Source: Myxococcales bacterium 68-20 (lineage in GTDB: Bacteria; Myxococcota_A; Polyangia; Polyangiales; Polyangiaceae). From it: a DNA stretch of 64,000 nucleotides. Of this stretch, positions 51,788-61,700 are shown piece after piece. The position numbers and the translations under genes were made by a program. The notes below the pieces were generated by a model. The model was given only the letters and a program-made list of their open reading frames with translations, did not search any database and had not been told where the DNA came from. The DNA lies in contig MKVQ01000035.1 of NCBI GenBank assembly GCA_001899635.1, positions 18,018 to 82,017 on the forward strand. The letters are read 5' to 3'. The number at the start of each line of letters is the position of its first letter. Within the stretch, counting starts at the first letter, position 1.

Positions 51788-54700
51788 TCAGGACGATGAC
51801 GTGAGCGTCTCGAGGTCGTAGACGATCTCGGAGAACACGAGCGGCGGGAGGCTGCCGAAGCCGTCACCCTCGATCGTGAGGTGGAGCCCGTCGATCCGCT
51901 GGGGTTCGATGTCGGCCGCGGTCTCCGACGGATGCCATCCCGGCTCGGTGCCGAGCACGACGACGCTCTTCGAATCGAGGCGCTGCGCCATCTGCACGCT
52001 CGCGTCGTACCAGCGCTCCCAGCCGCGCGCCTCGAGGCCGCGCAGCGCGGAGTAGCTCACGGTTCTACCGTCGTACCGCGAGAGGACCTTCGTCGTCCGC
52101 TCCGCATCCTCGATCGTGAAGACCGGCCGCGCGAGCTGCGGGAACGGCTGCAGGATCTCGTAGTCGGCGAAGAGCTGGCCCCAGCGCTCGACCTCGCCCT
52201 TCGGGAGCGCGAGCGGATGAAGGAGCGTCACCGTCATCTCCGGCGAGAGCTCGAACGCCGCGTCGTCGACGTTCGCTAGACTCCCGTCCTCCGCCACACG
52301 GAACGAGCTCTTCAGCGAGGTCCCCTCGTAGGCGCCCCACACGAAGCGACGCGCGAGGTGCGTCATCCACGGGTGCTCCGCGAAGCAGCTCGTGAAGACG
52401 CTCGCCGAGATCGCCCTGGCGCTGCGCATGGCGCGCTCCATTCGTGCGATCTGGAGCGACGCCGTGGTGCGCGCGTCCTTCTTCAGCGCGGCGAGCTTGG
52501 TCTTGGCAGCCTTCGCGAGATCCTTCGCGTCGCTCTTGCTCGGCTTGGGCAGATCCGCATGGACCTTCCCGTCCGCGTCCTTCACTCGTGGCAGGAGATC
52601 CTCACCGAAGACGATCGCGAAGGTCCGGCCGCCGAGGTCGAGCACCGTCGCCCCCTCCTCCTCGAGACCGAGCGTCGGGACGAGACGATCCGCGAGCTCG
52701 TCAGCCGTGAGGCCGCGCGCGAACGCGATCGCGTCGATGCGCTCTCGTGCAGCGGCCTTGAACGCCGGGAACTTCGACTTCTCGGCGAGGAGATTGATGT
52801 TCACGAGCGCGGTATCGGTCCCGATGTTGAGCAGCGCATCGAGGGCCGCCTGGGCACGCGCGCTCGCGTTCTCGCCGGGCCACACCTTCGCGAGCGCCGC
52901 GAGCCTCCGCGCGCACTCGTCGTCCCCGAGGAAGCCCACCGCCTGCATGCACCACCCCTGCTTGGCGTCGGCGCCGGACTTCAACCAGGCATCGAAGAGC
53001 GCCCAGGCGAGCTCGGCTCGCGACTTCGCGGTGTAACGCGACTTGGCAGCGATGACGCCGGGGTGGACCTCGTCGGCGTTGGAGAACGCGAGCTGGACGA
53101 GGAGCTCACCGACGTCCTTTGCGTCGACCTTCTTTCCGTCCACCGCGACCAGCTCCGGCAGCGCGCCCGCATCGGCGAACGCCGGGAGGACGGGCTTCTT
53201 CACCTTCGGGGCGGCGAGCGGGTCCTCGTCGAGGACGCGCGTGACCGCAGCCACGTCGTAGGCCGCAGCGAGCTCGAGGATCGACGCGCGATGACCGCGG
53301 CCGTCGAGATAGCGAAGCACGCGCGTCGCGTCGGCGCCCGGCGCGCCGCCCTCCGACAAGAGCGCCAGCGCACCGGCGATGCCATGACGCGGGTGGCGAA
53401 GGAGCCACGAGCGCGCGAGCGCCTTCTGCTTCTTGCCGGCGAACGCCTTCGCGACCGCCGGGACGAACGCGACCTCACCGAACGGCTGCGCCGCCGCGAG
53501 CGCGTTCTCGGACGACGTCGGATCCTCGAGGGCCGCGCGAAGGAGCGGAAGGAGCGCGAGGCCGCTGTTGACCATCACCCCCGGAAGCGCCCAGCGCGAC
53601 CAGTACTCCGAGGGCGAGAAGCCGAGCGCCATGAGACGCTCGTGGATCGATCGCGACGCGAGCGCGAAATCCTGGATCGCGGACGGCAGGGCCCACTTCT
53701 CCCGATGGGCGATAAATGCCTCGACCGCCTCCGGCGTCAGCTTTCGAAGCGAGACGCCGTTCCACTTGATCGCGTCGTCGTAGACGCTCTGGGCCATTGC
53801 CTGCTCGCGCTCGTCGTCGCGCCAGGTCGCCTCGGGCTCGACGACGACGCGCGACGCGAACGCCGCGCCATGGCGAGCGGGAGGCGGCACGTAGGGAACG
53901 GGCTGCGTGAGCTCGTCCGGGATCTCGCTCCCCGGAAGCCGCCGCTTCGGCGGCGAAGCCGTGCGCGACACCTCGGCCTCGATGAGCAGGGCGAGGTCGG
54001 CGTCGTTCTTCGCCCGCACGAACGCGAGGACGCGCTCCTTGTCGAGCCGCGCCGCCGTCACGAGCCCGGCCGTGCCCCACACGTAGCCCTCCGTCTTGTG
54101 CTCCGCATAGAGCGCCTCGAGGATCCCCGGAGCATCGACGTGCGCGATGAGCTGGCACCACAGGTTGTTGTGGAGGGCATCGTCGTCGAACGGGTCGGAT
54201 GGCTTCATCCGTGCGAGCACGGGAGCGGCGTCCTTCCCGGCGATCTCGAGGACAGATGCAAGATACATCCGCCCGTTGAACGGGGAGAAGAACTCGTGCC
54301 TCGTCTTTCCGTTCTTCTTCAGGAAGTGCTCGAGCGTGGCGAGGTCGCCAGCGGCGATCCCGCAGGCATGAACGCCGAAGTCACCGAACTTCACCGTGTT
54401 CGGGAGCGCGCGCTCGTGGAGCTCTCGCTCTTCCTCTCCGGCCAGAGGACCGAGCGGGAGCAGGAAGGTCGTTGCCCAGCGAAGATCGGCGATGTGACGA
54501 TCGGCCTTCGGATCTTTCGCGATCGCCTCCTCGTTGCTCGCGAGGATGGCCGCGCGAGCGGCAGCGTATTCCGCGTCCTCGGCGACGGCGAGGAGCTCGC
54601 GCAGACGACCGAACGGCCCGACTCCGACGTACGGGAGCTCGTCCTCGAGCCCGGCGTAGCAGCGTCGCAGCGCCTCGGCGAGACCGACGGTGACGACGAG

Positions 54701-56119
54701 GAAGTCCGCGAGCGCCTCGAAGAGGTCCTCATGAAAGTCGGCGATGAAGCCGCTGTACTTCTCGAACGAGAGCGCGACGAGCGCGGCGTCCTCCTCCGAG
54801 GTCCCGACGCGCGCGACCGGGTCGAGGATGCGCTCGCCGATGAGCCGCTCCGTCCCGCTCTGGGAGGACGCGAAGCCCCAGATGCCCGACGGCCGTGACT
54901 TCCTCTCCATCCCCGAGCGATCCGCGGCCCAGAGGATCCGGCGAAGCGTCGACCACGCCTCCTCGAGCGTCGGCAGCGGACGAACCGTGGTCGCGATCCC
55001 GCCGCGCCGCGGATAGAGCATCGCGCGGAGCGCCGGCGTCCACCACACACCGTTCTTCGACTCGATCGGAAGCGAGGCCGGAGCCTCCCAGGCTTGGCGC
55101 ACCGTCGACGGCGGCGGCGCGGCCCAATGCGGCTTCGATGGCGGCGCTGCACCGAGCGCGCCCGGAGATGCCGCGCTCTCCTTCGTCTTGGTCTTCGCCT
55201 TCGTCGCCTCGGAGGTCGACTCGACCGAGGTCTTCGTGTCGACCGCAGCTGCCTGCACCGCGCGCGGCTCACCGATCGTGACGACGAGGCCATCTTCACC
55301 GCCGGCGAGGATCACGTCCTTGTAGCGCCGGCAGCACCAGAACGTCCCGCCCGAGGCAGCGTGCCTGATCCGCTCGAACGTCTTCCCGTCGTCGTTCGAG
55401 AGCAGAATGGTGCCCCTCTCTCCGACGATGACCACGCGGCCATCCTCGAAACACTCGACGGCGCAGAGCAGTCCCGTCGTCGCCACGTCGATCTTCTCGA
55501 AGCTCTCGCCTCGATCCTCCGAGCGAAGGACGACGCCCTTGGCGCCGACCGTGATCACGGTCCCCGCGGGCGTGACGACCGCGGACATGAGGTCGGAGCC
55601 CGCCTTGGCGCCCGTCTTGGTGACCGCTCCGCCCTTCGCGAGGTAGAGGTGACCGGGCGCGTCGGCCGGGACGAGCACGCCGAGCGGGCTATTCCAGATC
55701 CGCGCGATCGACTCGCCTACCCCCGACACCTTCGTGAGTGTCGTTCCGTTCTTCGAGACGGCGAGGTAGCCGTCATCGCCAGCGACCCAGACGTGGCCGT
55801 CGTCATTCGCGACCACACCGAAGAGGCACCCGCCGGTCTTCGTCTTGATCGCCGTCCACGTCTTGCCGAGATCCTCCGACTTCGCCAGGTAGCCATACTC
55901 GCCGGTGACCCAGAGCCCGTCGTCGCGAAGGAGAGCGCCTCGAAGTCCCTTCCCCTTCCCCCGGACTTCCTTCCAGGTCACACCGTCCTTCGACAGCAGG
56001 ATCAAATCGCGCCCTTGCCCGCCGACGGCGACGGCCATGTCGCCATGGATCGCGAGGCCGAGGATCAACCCTCGACGGCCGTTGGATTCACTGGCGACGG
56101 TGACGGGGAGCGTGCTCAT
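51788..56119 (-). CDS. Giant propeller/helical-repeat protein with C-terminal DUF4132
   Basis: This 1443-residue cytoplasmic protein begins with an Ycf48-like beta-propeller (about 1-280; repeats such as LLSKDGVTWKEV, KSEDLGKTW and LSNDDGKTFERI), then an Ala/Pro linker, a long helical region that looks like HEAT repeats, and a C-terminal domain (about 1255-1430) resembling DUF4132 (RFVWGAYEG, LHPLALPKGE, ILQPFPQLARPVF, GWERWYDA). There is no signal peptide. It is the last and largest gene in a leftward run with the Hsp70 and helical-repeat genes, suggesting that it is a client or partner of that chaperone. DUF4132 proteins have no known activity. Confidence 0.8.
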   Translation of the reverse strand: MSTLPVTVASESNGRRGLILGLAIHGDMAVAVGGQGRDLILLSKDGVTWKEVRGKGKGLRGALLRDDGLWVTGEYGYLAKSEDLGKTWTAIKTKTGGCLFGVVANDDGHVWVAGDDGYLAVSKNGTTLTKVSGVGESIARIWNSPLGVLVPADAPGHLYLAKGGAVTKTGAKAGSDLMSAVVTPAGTVITVGAKGVVLRSEDRGESFEKIDVATTGLLCAVECFEDGRVVIVGERGTILLSNDDGKTFERIRHAASGGTFWCCRRYKDVILAGGEDGLVVTIGEPRAVQAAAVDTKTSVESTSEATKAKTKTKESAASPGALGAAPPSKPHWAAPPPSTVRQAWEAPASLPIESKNGVWWTPALRAMLYPRRGGIATTVRPLPTLEEAWSTLRRILWAADRSGMERKSRPSGIWGFASSQSGTERLIGERILDPVARVGTSEEDAALVALSFEKYSGFIADFHEDLFEALADFLVVTVGLAEALRRCYAGLEDELPYVGVGPFGRLRELLAVAEDAEYAAARAAILASNEEAIAKDPKADRHIADLRWATTFLLPLGPLAGEEERELHERALPNTVKFGDFGVHACGIAAGDLATLEHFLKKNGKTRHEFFSPFNGRMYLASVLEIAGKDAAPVLARMKPSDPFDDDALHNNLWCQLIAHVDAPGILEALYAEHKTEGYVWGTAGLVTAARLDKERVLAFVRAKNDADLALLIEAEVSRTASPPKRRLPGSEIPDELTQPVPYVPPPARHGAAFASRVVVEPEATWRDDEREQAMAQSVYDDAIKWNGVSLRKLTPEAVEAFIAHREKWALPSAIQDFALASRSIHERLMALGFSPSEYWSRWALPGVMVNSGLALLPLLRAALEDPTSSENALAAAQPFGEVAFVPAVAKAFAGKKQKALARSWLLRHPRHGIAGALALLSEGGAPGADATRVLRYLDGRGHRASILELAAAYDVAAVTRVLDEDPLAAPKVKKPVLPAFADAGALPELVAVDGKKVDAKDVGELLVQLAFSNADEVHPGVIAAKSRYTAKSRAELAWALFDAWLKSGADAKQGWCMQAVGFLGDDECARRLAALAKVWPGENASARAQAALDALLNIGTDTALVNINLLAEKSKFPAFKAAARERIDAIAFARGLTADELADRLVPTLGLEEEGATVLDLGGRTFAIVFGEDLLPRVKDADGKVHADLPKPSKSDAKDLAKAAKTKLAALKKDARTTASLQIARMERAMRSARAISASVFTSCFAEHPWMTHLARRFVWGAYEGTSLKSSFRVAEDGSLANVDDAAFELSPEMTVTLLHPLALPKGEVERWGQLFADYEILQPFPQLARPVFTIEDAERTTKVLSRYDGRTVSYSALRGLEARGWERWYDASVQMAQRLDSKSVVVLGTEPGWHPSETAADIEPQRIDGLHLTIEGDGFGSLPPLVFSEIVYDLETLTSSS

Positions 56120-56230
56120 GGGCGACGAAGATCATCGCCTCGAGCGATGACAGTCAACCGTGTGCGCAGGCTCGAGGTGAACATGCGGACGTCCGCACCG
56201 GGGAGATCGCCGGGGCTCGACGACGCGCTG

Positions 56231-57682
56231 TTACGCCTTGCGCCCGACGAGGACCGCCTTCGCCTCGCGGAGCTTCTCGATCGCCTGCACGCGATTGCCG
56301 GCTTTCGCGAGCTCCCAGCCCTCGCGCGCCAGCGACGTGCCGAGCGACTCGGCCGCGCCGGGCTCGTTGGCGACGACCGCTGCGCGGCGCGCGGCGACGG
56401 ATAGCTCTGCCATTCCCAGACTCGCGAGCGTGTCCGCGAGGAGCGCATATCCACGAGGCGGAGCGCCCCCCGACGCGCGCTCGAGACGCGCACGGACCAG
56501 GCGTGCAGCGGCTTCGCGGAGCTCGTCGTCGTCGTAGGTGAGCGCGGCCTGGGCGACGCCGAGCACCTGCGCCGGGAGGTACTCGCCGGCCTCGATGGCC
56601 TCGGCGAGCGCGCGCAGGGTCCGTGCAGCACGCGCGGGCGCGCGATCGCGCATCGCGACCACGACGTCGAGCATCTCGGACCATCGAAACGCTCGCCGCG
56701 CGGCCGTCCCCACCGGCGGAGGCGACGGCGGCTCGATCGGCGCTGCCTCGAAGCGGCCGCGAAGGATGTCGCGCGCACGGGCGTGGAGCGGTGCCAGCTC
56801 CGGGGCGCTTCGCACAGCTTCGCCAAGCGCTTCCGAGAGCGCAATATCGTCCTTCGATCCCGCGATGCGCGCGAGCGAACGCGCGACGTCCTTCACGCGG
56901 GGCGACACCTTCACGACGCGCTCGCGACCGAAGAGCGCGACCAGTCGATCGGCCTCGAGCGAAGTGAGCGCATCACCGGCGTCGTCCGCCCAGCGGGCGA
57001 CGAGCGTGAGCGCGCGGGTCGCGAGCGACGCGTCATCGGCCACGACGATCTCGTCCAGAACGCCGATCGCGGCCGCACGCACGAAGCGGCTCGGAGACCG
57101 GAGCTGCACGCGCGCAACGACCAGCCGCGCCTCCGGCGGCACCTCCTTCGGATCGACGCGCCGCGCCTCCTCGAGGGCCTCACTCATCGTCTGCCACGAG
57201 CGCGAGAGGATCGCGGCTCGACGGACGCGCGACGCGAGCTCGATCTCGCGCGCCCCCTCCCGCTCGGCGCGCGCGATCGCCTCGCGGAAGACAGCAGCCG
57301 CCGAGGCGTCTCTCGCCACGTCGAGACAGCGCGCGAAGCAGTAGAGCGATCGCGCCGTGCGATGCCGCTGGGTCTCGGCATGTGCGAGCGCGATCGCGCG
57401 CGGGAGGAGACCGGCACGCACCAGCGCCTTGCACGACGAAGCGACGGCCTCGTCCCACACGCCGCAGTCGACGCTCGCCCACTGCTCCGTGAGCTCGGTG
57501 AGCGCGCCCGTGTCACGAAGCGCGAGCGCGCAACGGAGCGCAGCAAGGAGCGCCTTGCCGCGCACCTCGCCGTCGGTCGTGTTGCCGGCGAGCGTCTTCC
57601 ACGCGACGAGCCCGGCGCGCGGGCCACCCGTACGCTCGACTCGCTCGGCGACTGCGAGGGCGACCGACGCGGCAACGCTCAT
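56231..57682 (-). CDS. Helical-repeat (TPR-like) protein
   Basis: The 483-residue protein is almost wholly helical with repeated Ala/Arg/Leu-rich units (for example ALLAALRCALALRDTGALTELTE and AIALAHAETQRHRTARSLYCFAR), like TPR or SEL1 scaffold repeats. It starts 17 bp after the Hsp70 stop, with GGGAGG about 10 bp before ATG 57682. Position suggests an Hsp70 co-chaperone or adaptor; no binding residue can be assigned from sequence alone. Confidence 0.7.
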   Translation of the reverse strand: MSVAASVALAVAERVERTGGPRAGLVAWKTLAGNTTDGEVRGKALLAALRCALALRDTGALTELTEQWASVDCGVWDEAVASSCKALVRAGLLPRAIALAHAETQRHRTARSLYCFARCLDVARDASAAAVFREAIARAEREGAREIELASRVRRAAILSRSWQTMSEALEEARRVDPKEVPPEARLVVARVQLRSPSRFVRAAAIGVLDEIVVADDASLATRALTLVARWADDAGDALTSLEADRLVALFGRERVVKVSPRVKDVARSLARIAGSKDDIALSEALGEAVRSAPELAPLHARARDILRGRFEAAPIEPPSPPPVGTAARRAFRWSEMLDVVVAMRDRAPARAARTLRALAEAIEAGEYLPAQVLGVAQAALTYDDDELREAAARLVRARLERASGGAPPRGYALLADTLASLGMAELSVAARRAAVVANEPGAAESLGTSLAREGWELAKAGNRVQAIEKLREAKAVLVGRKA

Positions 57683-57698
57683 CGTCGAACGGCCTCCC

Positions 57699-60329
57699 TC
57701 AGCTCCCCGAGCCGCGGTCGGTGACGAGGCCGATCGAGGGCAGCCGCTCGACGGCGGCCTCGATGCGATCGATCTCGGCGTCGACCTTCTCGATCGAGCG
57801 GCGCAGCTCGGACGACTCACGCTTGCCGTCCGCTTCGTGCAGCGCTGCGAGCGGCTGCTTCACGCCATCGGCGAGCCACTTCTCGATCCGCGCTTGCTCC
57901 GCTGCCTGCATCGCGCGAATCTCGTCGGTCGTGCTCGGGACGAGCTCCGCCAGCGTCTGCTCGACACGCTGCGCGCGCCACGCGAGCGTGAGCGTCCGGC
58001 GCGCGATCCACGCCGGATCATCCATCCGCATGAGCGAGAACTCTTCCTGGTACGCCGTCTCCGATAGCGCCTGGACCTCGTTGTAGACCCGACGCCACGT
58101 CGGGCCATCACCAGCAGAGTGCGCCTCCATCGCCCGGTCGTAGAGCGCATCGATCCGCTTGTCCCACTCGGCCCGCTCCATGCCCATCAGCATGCCGCTC
58201 GCGCGATAGACGACGCGGCGGAGCGTGTCGAAAGCGTCCTCCATGCGCGCCATGGGAGGGACGAGCGCCTCGCCGACGCCCCCGTGGAACTCGTCCACGA
58301 GATGACGGAGACGTTCGCAGAGCGCCACGAGCTTGTCGGGGTCCGTCTGGAGCACCTCCCGAATGCCGACCACGAGGCGATCGGCCTCGCGAGAGAACTC
58401 GGAGCCGAGGCCGCCCCAGAGCGCGCGCTTGGCCTTCTCCGCGCGCTCGAGCAGCGCCTCGACGTCCCCGGCGTCGCCGGTCGGGCTCGGTGGCGGCTCG
58501 ATGTGCGCCTGGATCTGCTGCGAGCCCACCGTCGCCTGCGCCTCGAGCCGCATCGACTCGTCGCAGCGAAGGATCACTTCGACCGGGCTGCCGACGGGGA
58601 GCTCCTTCGGGACATCCACCGCCAGCGTCTTGATCGGCAGGCGGTTCTGCAAGATCCGAAGGACGACCGCGCCGCTCTGATCCGCGGTGAAGAACAGGTG
58701 CGTGACCTGCGCGGGGAGCCCCGTCCCGCGCGCGAGGAGGACCTTCCGATCGCGCTTGCCGCCGCGGACGACCTCGAGCGCGATGTCCTTCGCGACGACC
58801 GAGGCCCGCGACAGCGCCGTCGGCCGCGGGCGGAGATCGCCGCGGTGGAGCGTGAGCGGAAGCTCGCCGACCGGAGCGCCGACCGAGGTCTGGAGCGCGA
58901 GCGTGGCCTCGGTCACCTCCGCCTCGCCGAGCGGCAACTCGAAGCGCATCACGTCCTTCCCGAGCGGCCCTTCGGCGAGCGCGTGCTCCCCCTCCCAGAT
59001 CGCGACGCTCGTCGCGGTCTTCGGAGCCGCCTCCACGGTCAGGCCGAGGCGAAGCTTCGTGCCCTGGGCGACGAGCGGCGTCGTGATGCGCACGCGGATG
59101 TTCTCGTCCCCGAGGATCGTCCCCCCGACGTGCGCCGCATGGACGGCGGCTCCGAGCGCGACGCAGGTATCGACGTCGTCGCGGAGCGGCTCGGGACTCC
59201 GGCCATCGCGCTTCGTGATCCCCGGAGGCGTACAGAACGACTCGGTGACGCGTCGGACGACGAGCGGCACACGCGTGGAGCCGCCGACGAGGATGACGTG
59301 ATCGATCTCCTCCACGCCGACGTTGGCGATCTCACGGCTCTGCGCGAGCGCGCGCTCGCAGCACGCGATCGTCGTGTCCACGAGGTCGCCGATGATCGCC
59401 TCGTAGTCGGCGCGGCCGATCTCGCCCTCGAACGAGACGCTCTCGCCCGCCTTGTCCTTCACGATGTCGCTCTTGTTCATGTGGACGACCTCGGTCGTCG
59501 AGAGCGACTCCTTGATCTCCTGAGCGAGGTGGACGAGCCGCGCGAAGATCCGCCGATCGCCCTCGTCATTCTTCACGTCGAGGTCGAGCGCGTAGCCCTT
59601 CTCCACGAGCTGCTTGCGGAGATGCTCGGCATAGCGGCGATCGAAGTCATCGCCGCCGAGGTAGTTGTCCCCGTCGATCGCGAGCACCTGGTACTCGCCG
59701 CCGACGCAGCGAAGGATCGAGACGTCGAACGTGCCGCCGCCGAGGTCGTAGACGAGGAAGTTGCCGTCCTCGAGGCGCCGCTTCCACGTGTGATAGATGG
59801 CGGCCGCGGTGGGCTCCTGGAGGATGCCGATCACGTCGAGGCCCGCGAGCTCGCCTGCGCGGCGCGTGGCCTCGACCTGAGGCGCATCGAAGTACGCCGG
59901 CACGGTGATGACCGCACGCGTCGCTCGCAGGTCGAGCCTCGCGTCGGGCCGCGCCTCGAGCGACGCCGCTTTGCGCCGTCCGGCCTCTTGCACGAGCGTC
60001 TCCTGGATGCGTCCCTTCAGCTCGGCGAGGATCTTCGCGCTGAGCTCCTCCGGAGAGAGCGCATGCGGGCCGACCGCCACCGTCGCCCTCTGCCCCATCT
60101 TGCGCTTGATCGACTCGACGGGAGCGGCCTCGCTTCCGCGCTTGCCGCGCGCCGCATGACCGACGAGGAACGCGCCGGACTTCTCGTCCCACGACACCGC
60201 GGACGGAACGGTCCTCCGGCCGAAGCGATCGGCGAAGATGACGATGTCGCGCTCGGAGGGCGGGAGCCAGGCAACCTCGGAGTTGGTCGTCCCGAGATCG
60301 ATTCCGACGGCGCGATCGAGGAAGGGCAT
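57699..60329 (-). CDS. Hsp70-family ATPase with extended C-terminus
   Basis: This 876-residue protein has an Hsp70 nucleotide-binding domain: GIDLGTTNSEVAW (10-22), DLGGGTFDVSIL near 200 and VGGSTRVPLVVRRV near 348. The substrate-binding beta domain follows, and then a charged helical C-terminal extension of about 270 residues, making it over 200 residues longer than DnaK and without a DnaK-type C-terminal tail. It is not the housekeeping DnaK; it resembles HscC-like or lineage-specific Hsp70s. Upstream is a 128-residue J-like gene (15 bp), downstream a helical-repeat gene (17 bp). Confidence 0.92.
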   Translation of the reverse strand: MPFLDRAVGIDLGTTNSEVAWLPPSERDIVIFADRFGRRTVPSAVSWDEKSGAFLVGHAARGKRGSEAAPVESIKRKMGQRATVAVGPHALSPEELSAKILAELKGRIQETLVQEAGRRKAASLEARPDARLDLRATRAVITVPAYFDAPQVEATRRAGELAGLDVIGILQEPTAAAIYHTWKRRLEDGNFLVYDLGGGTFDVSILRCVGGEYQVLAIDGDNYLGGDDFDRRYAEHLRKQLVEKGYALDLDVKNDEGDRRIFARLVHLAQEIKESLSTTEVVHMNKSDIVKDKAGESVSFEGEIGRADYEAIIGDLVDTTIACCERALAQSREIANVGVEEIDHVILVGGSTRVPLVVRRVTESFCTPPGITKRDGRSPEPLRDDVDTCVALGAAVHAAHVGGTILGDENIRVRITTPLVAQGTKLRLGLTVEAAPKTATSVAIWEGEHALAEGPLGKDVMRFELPLGEAEVTEATLALQTSVGAPVGELPLTLHRGDLRPRPTALSRASVVAKDIALEVVRGGKRDRKVLLARGTGLPAQVTHLFFTADQSGAVVLRILQNRLPIKTLAVDVPKELPVGSPVEVILRCDESMRLEAQATVGSQQIQAHIEPPPSPTGDAGDVEALLERAEKAKRALWGGLGSEFSREADRLVVGIREVLQTDPDKLVALCERLRHLVDEFHGGVGEALVPPMARMEDAFDTLRRVVYRASGMLMGMERAEWDKRIDALYDRAMEAHSAGDGPTWRRVYNEVQALSETAYQEEFSLMRMDDPAWIARRTLTLAWRAQRVEQTLAELVPSTTDEIRAMQAAEQARIEKWLADGVKQPLAALHEADGKRESSELRRSIEKVDAEIDRIEAAVERLPSIGLVTDRGSGS

Positions 60330-60344
60330 GCCGCCCAGGTTAGG

Positions 60345-60731
60345 TCAGGGCAGGCCTCGAAGCACAGGGTCGTCCTCGAAGGGCGGAACCGCGTCTTCGT
60401 CCTTCACCTCGGAGACCCCGAGGGCAAGCAGCACGCTCGGCCGCGCTGCGAGGTCGCGGAGCTCGAGCCCGACCGCAGTCGGACCGGCCTGCGCCGCTCG
60501 CCTGCGCGGGAACGACGGCGGCATCCCGAGCGGGCCGCGCGTCTCCGGGTGCGCGAAGAGCGCGGCCTTGAGCCGCCGCGCCGGATGCAGCGTGAGCTCC
60601 TCCCACGCCTCGCGGATCCGCTCACGCTCGGCGTCGTCCTTCGCCTCCTCCGCGAGCTCCTTCAGTCGCTGCGTGATGGCAGCGATGCCCTCTCGAGGGT
60701 CGAGGTCGTAGCGCTCGAACGGATTCGACAC
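60345..60731 (-). CDS. Small helical protein, possible J-domain-like partner of Hsp70
   Basis: This 128-residue protein begins with a predicted short helical domain FERYDLDPREGIAAIT...KELAEEAKDD, whose FERYDLDP opening recalls J domains, and continues with HPARRLKAALFAHPE. It lacks the HPD tripeptide, so it is not a classic DnaJ. Being first in the Hsp70 run, 15 bp upstream, is the strongest hint for a cofactor role. Otherwise unknown. Confidence 0.5.
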   Translation of the reverse strand: MSNPFERYDLDPREGIAAITQRLKELAEEAKDDAERERIREAWEELTLHPARRLKAALFAHPETRGPLGMPPSFPRRRAAQAGPTAVGLELRDLAARPSVLLALGVSEVKDEDAVPPFEDDPVLRGLP

Positions 60732-60819
60732 TCACGAACGAATAGCGCCGTTCGGCCTCCGCGGCGACACCAGCGTGGAGAGCGAAGTATGCTCGAGCCA
60801 TGGACGGATCGGGACCGCC

Positions 60820-61662
60820 ATGACGGAGAGCGCAGGCAACGACGATGTGGCGCGGCGCACGGCGCGAAAGCGGCGCTTCTTCGCGATCCGCGTCTCGGTC
60901 CTGCTGTTCATCCTCTTCGTCGTGGCCCTCTATGCCGTCCGCGATCTGCGGAGCCGGCGCGCCCGCAACGACTGGGAGCGCACGGTCGACGTCGCCGTCG
61001 TGCTCGTCCACGTCGGCGGGAGCGAGCGGGTCGAGGCCGACGCGATCGCGGATCTGAACGAGCGCGTCTCCGCGCTCGAGGAGCGCCTGCGCGCCGAGGC
61101 CGAGCGACACCGACCCGGGATCCCCAAGCCGTTTCGCATTCGCATCCTCGGACCGGTCGACGTCGCCGTGCAACCACCGACCCCCACCGGCGACGGCCCG
61201 GTCGATCTCGCTAAGCAGGCCGTCGATCTCGAACGCTGGCTTCGCGATGTGGATCCACGGGCCGGCGTCGAGCCCGATCACTGGGACACGCGCATCTACG
61301 TGAGCGCGCGTCGCCCGGCGACGACGGCGAAGAGCGTCGTCGAAGGGCAGAGCCAGCAGCACGGACGCATCGGCTTCGTCGACGTGGAGCTCGACACGTC
61401 GATGGTCGACCTCGCGCTCTTCGTCGTGGCACACGAGCTCATGCACACGCTCGGCGCCACCGACAAGTACGACGCGAACGGGCGGACGCGCGCGCCCGAG
61501 GGCCTGGCCGAGCCCGATCGGATGCCGCTCTTCCCTCAACGCTTCGCCGAGGTGATGGGTCGGAACCGTCCCGTGTCCGAGGGCACTGAAGTGGTCCCCG
61601 AGTCGCTCGAGGAGCTCGCGGTCGGCACGATGACCGCCAAGGAGATCGGCTGGCTCCGCTGA
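60820..61662 (+). CDS. Metzincin-like membrane zinc protease
   Basis: The 280-residue protein has a single N-terminal membrane helix (22-40) and an extracytoplasmic domain with HELMHTLGATD (H205, E206, H209, D215), the extended metzincin motif HExxHxxGxxH/D with Asp as third ligand, as in snapalysin. The spacing to the first helix and the region between them are unusual. It is predicted to be a zinc endopeptidase. ATG 60820 was chosen over an upstream frame; the leftward Hsp70 run is divergent. Confidence 0.7.
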   Translation: MTESAGNDDVARRTARKRRFFAIRVSVLLFILFVVALYAVRDLRSRRARNDWERTVDVAVVLVHVGGSERVEADAIADLNERVSALEERLRAEAERHRPGIPKPFRIRILGPVDVAVQPPTPTGDGPVDLAKQAVDLERWLRDVDPRAGVEPDHWDTRIYVSARRPATTAKSVVEGQSQQHGRIGFVDVELDTSMVDLALFVVAHELMHTLGATDKYDANGRTRAPEGLAEPDRMPLFPQRFAEVMGRNRPVSEGTEVVPESLEELAVGTMTAKEIGWLR

Positions 61663-61674
61663 GCCTCATCTGAC

Positions 61675-61700
61675 CTCGTCAGACCGCCTCGTCAGACCGC
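61675..61700. repeat. Tandem 13-bp duplication at a gene end
   Basis: CTCGTCAGACCGC occurs twice head to tail (61675-61687, 61688-61700) between two convergent genes. The second copy contains the stop codon of the leftward gene (TCA at 61692-61694). It is probably a slippage product. Confidence 0.8.

Noticed and set aside
52358..54898. 846-codon plus-strand frame antisense to the giant propeller/DUF4132 gene
   Set aside because: It is Arg/Glu-rich without any domain and lies opposite a coherent coding frame.
58119..61214. Open frame of over 1000 codons on the plus strand across the Hsp70 gene
   Set aside because: It is antisense to a protein with unmistakable Hsp70 motifs; composition is low-complexity Arg/Ala/Glu.
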